64,000 nt of DNA from Diadophis punctatus similis (taxonomy: Eukaryota; Chordata; Lepidosauria; Squamata; Dipsadidae), in assembly GCA_023053685.1 (NCBI GenBank), contig JALIGW010000002.1:246556677-246620676 (forward strand). Reading direction: 5' to 3'. Made by a program: the position numbers and the translations under genes. Below are positions 56,803 through 64,000 of the stretch, in pieces; position 1 is the first letter of the stretch; each line of letters starts with the position of its first letter. The notes under the pieces were generated by a model, which was given only the letters and a program-made list of their open reading frames with translations, ran no database searches and was not told the DNA's origin.

Positions 56803-57762
56803 ATGGGGGGTGGAACGTCTACAGCTCAAACCGTGGAAGAGCTGAGACAATTGGGCAGGAAAAAATACCTTTCCCCTCAAGAACAAAAATTTACCCCATC
56901 CTTTTCTAAAAGTGAGGCTTACATCATGACTCAGACTCATGCTGATCCGCCTCGCCAGCTTTTATTAGATCCCCCACCTTATCAGATTCCCTCAGTCATG
57001 TTGACTACCCCATTACCTTCAGTCGTGCGTTCTTTTTCACCCACGGCTCCCGAAACCCCTGTTTTTTCTGCTTCAAACCGTGCTCCTGTTTTGCAATCTG
57101 GCCTTATTTGCGGGGCATACCAAAAGGCTTTAAAATCTGGCTCTTTGGATGCTGTTGCTTCCTTATCTATTGTTCCTCCACAGGAGGCATTCAGCGTAGA
57201 CAGGGCAGAATTTAAGGAACAGCAAAAAGGAATGAAACTTGCAAAGAGTCTCCAAATTTCATCTCATGAGTCTTTTCCAGTAGTAAAAAATACTGGTCTG
57301 ATTCAAAAAATGCAAGAAGAAAGATTAGAAAAGAATCATGAAATTGTTCAAATGCTTGCTGATTGTCCAGTAGATGTTAAAATTGACCTTCCTACACCAA
57401 ATCTGCAAGTTTTTTCTGAATGTGCCTTTGAGGATTTTCAGAAACCTGATAAGCCAGCACACACCTTTTCAAACATTCAGCAGAAACCTAATCAAGAATA
57501 CACTGATTGCGTTAATGAAAAAGCTGCTTCTGAATGCAGGAACATCTTAGCATTAGGAAAAAATCCTGAAATGGCTGAAATGGTTAAAATTTGGCAAGCT
57601 ATACGTTCATCTAGCCATCAAAATAATTTGTTAATTGCAGCCATGAGACAAAATAACAAAGCCCAAGGAAATTGTGGTAACCAGAAATGTTTTAAGGAAA
57701 AGTGCAGAGCGCCTGGCAAAGGTGTTGATTCTCATACAGGTTTCATGCTGGGAATAACTTAA
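56803..57762 (+). CDS. ERV gag-like ORF, shortened
   Basis: An uninterrupted 319-codon frame. It starts MGGG, a myristoylation-type start, and has a PPPY late-domain motif at residues 57-60. A capsid C-terminal-like stretch is at about 225-290. The end has a nucleocapsid knuckle in which the first Cys is missing and the His position holds Cys. The product is roughly half the usual Gag length, so a large internal part of matrix and capsid is missing. It follows the primer binding site by about 100 bases. Confidence 0.75.
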   Translation: MGGGTSTAQTVEELRQLGRKKYLSPQEQKFTPSFSKSEAYIMTQTHADPPRQLLLDPPPYQIPSVMLTTPLPSVVRSFSPTAPETPVFSASNRAPVLQSGLICGAYQKALKSGSLDAVASLSIVPPQEAFSVDRAEFKEQQKGMKLAKSLQISSHESFPVVKNTGLIQKMQEERLEKNHEIVQMLADCPVDVKIDLPTPNLQVFSECAFEDFQKPDKPAHTFSNIQQKPNQEYTDCVNEKAASECRNILALGKNPEMAEMVKIWQAIRSSSHQNNLLIAAMRQNNKAQGNCGNQKCFKEKCRAPGKGVDSHTGFMLGIT

Positions 57763-58504
57763 ATTGGATGTTTTATCTGGTTTAGTCTTCTCTCCTATGG
57801 TTTAAATGTTGCACCAGAGAGAAAAAATTTAGCTACAAGAAAATTTTTGAATCTAGGACATAAGATGTCTTGATCTTATGCTGCATCAGTTATTCCACAA
57901 TTATTATTTTAATTCAGTTACAATTGCTGGGAACTATTAATTGGCTAGTCCTTTTTTTTAAATTATCCACTTTTTTGTTAAGTTCATTATTTACATTATT
58001 AACTAAAGTTAAACATTCTATGATCTTATCTCATCCTTCAGAAAGCTAGTCAAAGTTCAAACTGCTACTGCAGCTGATGGGATTACATTTCAAATTACCT
58101 ATTAACTTTGCTTTCCTTTTGCAACAGTAAGTTTACTTCTGTTTGCAGATTTTAATTTTTGTGATTTTTTTCCATGAAATTATGTTCCTTTATTTTTCCT
58201 CATAAATATTTTCATAGATATTTTCCAAAAATGCAAGGTTTTACACAACACTGTGTGGTGTTGTAGATGCTGTGTTTGCCAGCACCTACTGGAAGTATTG
58301 GCTGTGTTGTCCTTGCAACAAATTTATTTTGTAGGATGGCTATATTTATCCTATGTTTTTCAACAAAAAATTTATTTTTAGACTTTAGCTGAGCTCTGTG
58401 CATGAGCAACTTGCAAGAGTTTGATAGGATATTTTTAAAATCATTTTTTCCTATTTTTAAATTTAAATTTGAATTTCAGAGAGTTTTTGTTTTTTCAAAT
58501 AGCC
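57763..58504. other. AT-rich spacer inside the ERV
   Basis: No open frame of note where protease and reverse transcriptase would be expected. Origin not recognised. Confidence 0.5.
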
Positions 58505-59330
58505 ATAGAGTGGAATGGAATAACAGAGTTGGAAGGAACCTTAAAGGTCTTCTAGTCCAACCCCCTGTGCCTAGACAGGAATGCCTAAAGCACTTCAGGC
58601 AAATGGAAATCCATTCAGACAAATTGTTGTCTTCCTGACAAATTTTCAGTGTTGGAGCATTCACACCTTTTGAAGACAAACTTTTTCACTGATTGATTGT
58701 TTTAACTGTGAGGAAATTTTTTTTTAGTTTTAAGTTGCTTCTCTCCTTGATTAGTTTCCACCCATTGCTTTTGTCCTCAGATGCTTTGGAGAATAGTTTG
58801 TCTCCTTCTCTTTTTTTTTATAGCAACTCCAGAGATATTGGAAAACTGCTATCATGTGTCCCCTAGTCCTTCTTTTCATCGAACTGCATATGCCCAGTTC
58901 CTGCAACTGTTCTATATATGTTTTAGCTTCCAGTTCACTAATTATCTTTGTTGCTCTTCTCTGCATTTTTTCTAGTTTCTCAACATTTTTTTTTTGCATC
59001 GTAGCAACTGAAACTGACTGCAGTGTTTCAGGTGTGGCTTATTAAGGCATTGTACACTGGTATTGATATTTCAAGTGATCTTGATTCTCTCCCTCTGTAA
59101 ATGCAGCCTAGAACTGTGTTAATATTTTGGCAGCTGCTGCACACAGCTGGCTCATATTTAAGTGGTTGTCCACTAAAATTCCAAGATTCATCTCACAGCT
59201 ACTGTTGAGCAAGATACCACATGTACTGTACCTGTGCATTTTGTTTTTTTTTTCCTTGCCTAAATATACAACTTTGCTTTTTTCACTATTGAATTTTATT
59301 TTGATTAAAAAGCTTCAGATTTTGTAGGGA
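58505..59330 (-). mobile_element. CR1 LINE 3' part inside the ERV, antisense
   Basis: The inverse CR1 3' end starts at about gagttggaaggaaccttaaa and cttctagtccaaccc; the coding traces (minus strand 58999-58751) include RRATKIISELEAKTY. It corresponds to CR1 bases also seen at 13010-13770, is 5'-truncated and has several indels. Confidence 0.88.
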
Positions 59331-59479
59331 AATTTACTTTTAATCTTCTTAAAGATCTTTGTCTTACTTTAACTGTTTCTGCACCTTTGCAATTATTTCT
59401 GATTTTCATAATGTCTGTAAATTAGTTCATGATTCTCCCTGGAAGTTTACTTAGCATCTGGGATTAATGCTAATCTTAT

Positions 59480-60306
59480 AGATGTTTACTAGGCTCTCCC
59501 ATTCCTCTCGACTCAAGTTTCCCCATCTCTTGATGCTAATCTTCTCAGCTTATTTTTTAACCTTACAAATCTCTCCTTCATGCTAGGACTTTACTCTTTT
59601 TTCTGGCCCATATCAGAAGTCATCAATCATTTCCTGGTATTATCCAGGAGGGGAATTTTCGGGCAGCTGCTGCTGCCCTTGCCCCCCCCCCCCATCTTTC
59701 TATTTTTTCTTTGTCACTCATTACTCCGTGGACTAGCCACTCTTATTTTTTTCATCAAAACCGAAAGGCCTTGATGAAACAATTTTCTCTTTTTGCAGCG
59801 GAAGCTTCTGCTATTATTCAGCAATGTCCCACTTGCAATCTGCAAGCTCACTCTGTCCCCCTTGGGGTTAATCCCCAGGGTACGGAGAGTTGTCAATCAT
59901 GGCCTCCCCACAGAGGGGTGAAGCCACTAACCATGTTATTAATCATTGTATTCGGACTTTCTGTATTCTAGGCAATCCCAAACAATAAAAACAGAAAGGG
60001 GAAAACCACCCCGGCTTGCCTGGAATACAAAATACCTTGAACCTTGTCCCGTTTACCCTCAATTTTCTCAATGTTTCTGGAACCCCTGATTCAACCGCCG
60101 CAAGTCGGCAAAATTTTCTGCTTCTCCTATAGACTCCCCGCGACCGCAAGTCTATTATCGCCGTCTTCCTGATCCTACGTGGAAAGGCCCGGCCTCCCTT
60201 GTCACTTGGGGTCGAGGCTACGCTGTCATCAATGACAATGGTAATATCACCTGGACTCCTGCTCGCTGCGTTCGCCCTTATTTTGTCACCCCATCAACAC
60301 GTTAAG
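59480..60306 (+). pseudogene. ERV pol remnant (RNase H end and integrase)
   Basis: Fragments in shifting frames: an RNase H end-like region near 59638-59690, an integrase zinc-binding HHCC domain (59711-59890, with HX4H and CPTC), parts of the integrase core near 59930-60010 with indels, and the C-terminal domain (60140-60306, WKGPASLVTWGRGYAV). The last part overlaps the start of env in another frame, as in many retroviruses. There is no intact catalytic core. Confidence 0.75.
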
Positions 60307-61086
60307 ACCAGTGATCCAGGAGCCTGGAAAACCAATGCGTTCGTAAGAGACTTGAATAAGGAGGCTCAGCTGTTGAATAAAACTGATTGTTGGATTTGTA
60401 TGCACATTCCATCAGACAGCAAGTCAGGACTGGCACTTCATGCTGTACCTTTTAATGGAAGCAGAAATGGAACTCCAGTCATGTTGAACTATACACATGC
60501 AGTTTCTACCAGAATTTTAGAACCTGCTCGCTTTTGTTTTCAAAGCACAGGCTTGTTAGCCAATGCCTTGGAAATGGGCAATTACACTACTTGCCAACAA
60601 ACCATTGTATGGGATTCAGCAAAACGATGTGCACATATAAAACACAATCTTACAACTGTAAATGGTATCAGCACGTCTAATCAGTGGACAAACGTTTCCA
60701 CGTATGCAGTATGTTCAGACATGGAGACTATGATTATGTTTGCTAATTCTTCTGATTCAGGACATTATGAGCTAACACAATTTTGGCTTCTTTGTGGCCG
60801 GCGAGCCTATCGGTTGGTCCCAAGGGATTGGAAGGGTATTTGCACCCTGAGTCTCTTGGTGCCTGCTACTTACCCTGTTTCAACATTACCAACAGGTCGT
60901 TTGCGGAACAAAAGAACTGGTATTGAAGATCAACCCTTAACCTTGGGGGGTTCCCTGACTACTCAAATATCTTGGGGAATTCTCCCTAATCTTGGGGTTG
61001 TGATGAATTATAGAGACTTACGTTTACTCAATAACTGGACTGTGGTTATGTTTAATGATACTATTAAAGCTATGGAAATTCATTAA
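60199..61086 (+). pseudogene. ERV env, surface subunit and start of TM, frameshifted
   Basis: The likely start is Met at 60232 or 60238, giving a hydrophobic signal peptide. The surface subunit has a CWIC motif (60388-60399) and several N-glycosylation sites. A furin-type RNKR site is at residues 236-239 of the 295-codon frame. The frame then runs into TM sequence and stops at 61086 because of a one-base frame change between about 61055 and 61086. The downstream TM continues in the next frame. This is a broken viral gene; I describe it only as it stands. Confidence 0.82.
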
Positions 61087-61546
61087 CAAAGAATTAGGAG
61101 AAATTCGAAAAGTGGTCTTGCAGAATAGATATGCTTTAGATATTGTATTGGCTGCTAAAGGATGTGTTTGTGTTTTAATTCATTCACATTGTTATGCTTA
61201 TGTATCTGACTATAAATATAACATCACACACACAATTGAGCATATGGAGAACATGGTCAACCCCCTGGCCGGAGACAGAAGTGGCATCATTGACATTTGG
61301 GATGCCCTATGGTCCTGGCTACCTGATGGGAGTTGGCTGAGGTCACTCATACCAACAGTTTTACTTATTGTTGTATTATTGATTTTGTTGTGTTGTTGTA
61401 TGCAATGTCTCCCCTCTCTCCTGCAGATGTGCAAAAACTTGCTTTTCTCCAACAGGAAGGACGTTCTAATCAGCGAAACCAAAGCCCTTCTGGAATTGGA
61501 GGATGGACCGTTTCATAAAACAAAAAAGGAGGAGATGTGGGATTAA
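61055..61546 (+). pseudogene. ERV env, transmembrane subunit part
   Basis: This frame carries the gamma-type TM core: LQNRYALD at residues 22-29, then a C-X6-C pattern (residues 39 and 46) followed by Tyr where a second Cys is usual. A membrane span is at about 98-118, followed by a cytoplasmic tail. It has no start of its own and is separated from the surface subunit by the frame change. Confidence 0.8.
61517..61535 (+). promoter_or_regulatory. Polypurine tract of the ERV
   Basis: A purine-only run rich in A and G (aaaaaaggaggaga) directly abuts the 3' LTR with one T at the junction, the expected plus-strand primer site. Confidence 0.8.
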
Positions 61547-61911
61547 TTTGGGAACAAAGTACTTTACTTCAGCCGGTGTACTGGATACTTCATTAACTAG
61601 TAGGACAACGGCACTAAGCAGGACAGGAAAGCAGGATGTGACTCATCTCATCTGAAATCTGCTGACCCCAGTGCCTACGTGACCTGAAAGCCTACGTGAC
61701 CCGAATGCATAAGTTACCTGAAAGATGTGTACTCAGGAGTAGACTAACAATATGACCATATATGGTATATACCCACCCCTTACTAACATTGTCATAAGAA
61801 TGTAACTGGATATGAACTAAACTATAATAAAAGAGGGTTACACAGAAGATTCTGTGCTCCCATCCCAAGACACCTGCCTGCGTGTCTCATTTCTCATGGG
61901 AGACCACCACA
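61536..61911 (+). repeat. 3' LTR
   Basis: 376 bp, same ends as the 5' LTR; AATAAA at 61826-61831. One base differs from the 5' copy by eye. Confidence 0.95.
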
Positions 61912-62825
61912 GGGGCTCCCCACTTTCCAGAACTCCGAACGTGATGAAGTTTTGCGTCTCTCCAATCACAGTCCAGCCCATGGAAGAAAACCCCCCAACT
62001 TACTGAACTCCGGAGTCAGGTCTTGATCTCCCTCCGTGCAAGGATTCCTTGCAGCCTCTTGGACTGCTGGAAAGGCTCCACCTAAGGCTCCTAGTGAGGG
62101 AGGGGCTGGGGGGAAGCAGAATCAGGCACTGTAGAAAGGGTGGGCCCTCTTTCAGTCTTCTCTGCAAAATGCCCCATGTGGCTCCCAAAGAACACATGCT
62201 CAGTTCCCTCCTGAAGCGGGTGAGGGTCGCCGTGCGTTTTCAATGGGTACCTGTGGAGCCCCACCCCGGTGGATTCTGCATGCAACGCCAGATGCATCCA
62301 GGGCGTAGGACAGATCATGTTCCATGCGGGCCTGGGATGATGGGCATTGATGTAGAAGGAAAGGCTCCCTGACATTGCCTGTCTGCAGCAGGCAGCAATT
62401 TCTAAACTTTCCTTTTTTTTTAATGCCTAAGAAAGATCTGTGAACTTGTGAATATTGAGAAAATCTCTGTGGAGGCTCAAAAGAAACAGGAGCCTCTCTT
62501 TGAAGCCCAGGTTGTGTCATGTGGTTGTTGACAAAATCAGCCCTGAAGTGAGGGAAGATAAGAGGGCTGGCAGAGTTACCGGATGGGAAGTGTAGGCCTA
62601 GAACAGTGTCAAACTTAAGGCATAAGTGCCCGTGATGAGGTCAGATCCAGCCCACATGGCCATCCTGGAAACTGTAAGGAGCCGGCATGTGTCGCTTTAC
62701 CCCAGCCCATGCTATCCTGGCCTGAATGCATGCGTACAGGAAGCAGTGGGCGCACATGCACACAGGCCCAGTTCTCCGCCAACACGTGCAGGGCAACAAA
62801 AGTAGTCTGTGGGACTATGGTAAAA
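61912..62825 (-). repeat. Orphan promoter block, right part
   Basis: Continues 55813-56306 after the provirus. The NRF1-like site is cacatgctcag (near 62195), its CpGs lost. From 62130 on it closely matches 53515-54180. Confidence 0.7.
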
Positions 62826-63581
62826 AGAATAGTTCAGATCTTCCAACTCCTCCACCACCTCATTTTGTCTTCCACAGAGAAGCACCCTGCCGGCCTGGCA
62901 CTGCAGCGAGAGAGAGAGCAATAGAGCGATCCAATCGAACATCTGTTTGTGTGTGTGTGTGTGTGTGTGTGATCTGATACAACTTTGGAGAGTTATAACC
63001 AGGCTGGAGGCTGTGTGCTTCAGGGCTAGTGGTGGAGTTTGAGGGATGGTTAATCCGCATTCGTAGCGCGGCAGAAAAAGCAGAAGGCTATCTCCAGCAC
63101 CAGACCAGACCAGCATAGTCGGGGAGGGTGGGGAAACCGAGTGGCAGTGAAAGCAGCTGAAGGCACAACGGCTGTAGCTGCCCCGCCTCACCTCATCCCG
63201 CAGGATGAGCCTCCTGCTCCCTGATCCAGCTACCGGAGGCCCCTGGATTATGTCTCCGAACCTGCCCAGCCCACACAGGCACCACTCATGAGAGCAATGT
63301 CATGTTGGGCCTTGCCCATTCGGGCACGACCACCCCAGCCCCGGCCTTCCCCACCTCCCCACAGGACAACCACAATGCTGATCCAGCCCTCAATGAAATC
63401 GAGTTTGACACTCCTGGCTTAAGACAATTAAGATTTGTATTGATGTTTTATTTCCATTATTTCAGCTGCCTTTTCAAATTCATGCTTCTGAGCAGCTAAC
63501 AGCAGTTCAAAATAGCAAGTGGCGGCAGCAAAAATGGGAAGAATCCAGAAGAAACCATCTTGCTTGAAAAAGGGGCATCAA
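62826..63581. other. Intergenic DNA with a (GT)n tract, no gene
   Basis: A GT microsatellite spans 62945-62970. The 62850-62880 segment resembles the GC-rich block near 580. No supported gene. Confidence 0.5.
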
Positions 63582-64000
63582 ATGGAAACAAGTTCCAAAA
63601 TGGAGAGAAAGGTCAAACTCATGGAAGTTTTAGAAATTTTACCTCAAAACAAGGCGCCATGATGGAGAGATGAATGGGAGAATGGTGTTTCATAGATGAC
63701 TGGAGAAAAGGTGGAATTACAAAATGCAGGAAGGCAAATCTTGACAAGTACACATAAAGTTCAAATTCCATGAGGCAAAAAAAGAAAAATGGCTTCATTT
63801 CGATTTTTCAGTAGGGAAAACAGCTCAGGAAATATGAGTAGGAAGTTGAAAGACAATGTCAGTCAACCAGATTAAAGAAAGTACCAATTTTCTTCTAGCC
63901 AAAAGAGCTGAAGACTCCCACGGTTTGAAGAGATTAGTGTGGATTTGAATGTGACACTGCAAGAACAACAAAGAGATTTATCTACATCAATGAAAGAAAG
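63582..64000. repeat. Unit boundary repeat, partner at 41091-41510
   Basis: Same sequence order as 41091-41510 with few differences. In the gene D unit this block is followed within 0.9 kb by the 3' end of a finger exon, so it probably marks the start of another unit beyond the window. Confidence 0.85.

Larger units (their letters stand above)
56307..61911 (+). mobile_element. Endogenous retrovirus, pol-defective provirus
   Basis: Two 376 bp LTRs bound 5605 bases, flanked by a perfect 6 bp duplication GGGGCT (56301-56306, 61912-61917). Paralogous blocks (near 7806, 9785, 38918) show one uninterrupted aaggggct site. Order: LTR, primer binding site, shortened gag, AT-rich spacer, antisense CR1, remnant of RNase H and integrase, frameshifted env, purine tract, LTR. 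Protease and reverse transcriptase are absent. Gag and the pol remnants look betaretrovirus-like while env looks gamma-type. Confidence 0.93.

Overview
The window is nuclear DNA of a squamate reptile, most likely a snake. Evidence: Sauria-type tRNA SINEs, a second tRNA-derived SINE family common in snakes, CR1, L1 and L2-like LINEs, a Penelope-like element, a SPIN-type hAT transposon and intron-split vertebrate genes. I ran no alignment or database search; repeat family names come from recognition of the sequence.

The core of the window is a tandem array of four SCAN-KRAB-C2H2 zinc finger genes, all on the minus strand and all apparently intact: A (3110-7096), B (17681-22435), C (31055-37210) and D (42419-46853). 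Each has five coding exons in the same order: SCAN exon, 118 bp linker exon, 83 bp linker exon, 127 bp KRAB-A exon, and one long exon with all fingers. Splice sites and codon phases agree in every gene. Predicted proteins are about 636, 1039, 774 and 1016 residues with 11, 26, 18 and 25 finger units. They are probably nuclear DNA-binding repressors of the kind that silence transposable elements; targets are not predictable here.

The array grew by segmental duplication of units about 10-15 kb long. Orphan copies of the promoter block lie at 9110-10480, 53400-54180 and, split by a provirus, 55813-56306 plus 61912-62825. The right edge (63582-64000) repeats 41091-41510, which lies about 0.9 kb 3' of gene D, so a fifth gene probably starts beyond the window. 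Paralogous copies serve as empty sites and date many insertions: an L1 that cut the finger array before A and B separated, a hAT element in A's L1, SPIN in A, a half-L1-like element in C's intron, a Penelope-like element carrying a nested CR1 upstream of C, a 1.24 kb foldback element near C, and L2 and L1 insertions upstream of D.

The 53-62 kb region holds a decayed Ty3/Gypsy gag, a Penelope tail and a 5.6 kb endogenous retrovirus (56307-61911). Its 376 bp LTRs differ by one base by eye and its target duplication is GGGGCT. It keeps a shortened gag and a frameshifted gamma-type env, but most of pol is missing and an antisense CR1 lies in its place. Young LTRs around an old-looking defective interior suggest an element that moved with help from a relative. 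This is the most unusual object in the window.
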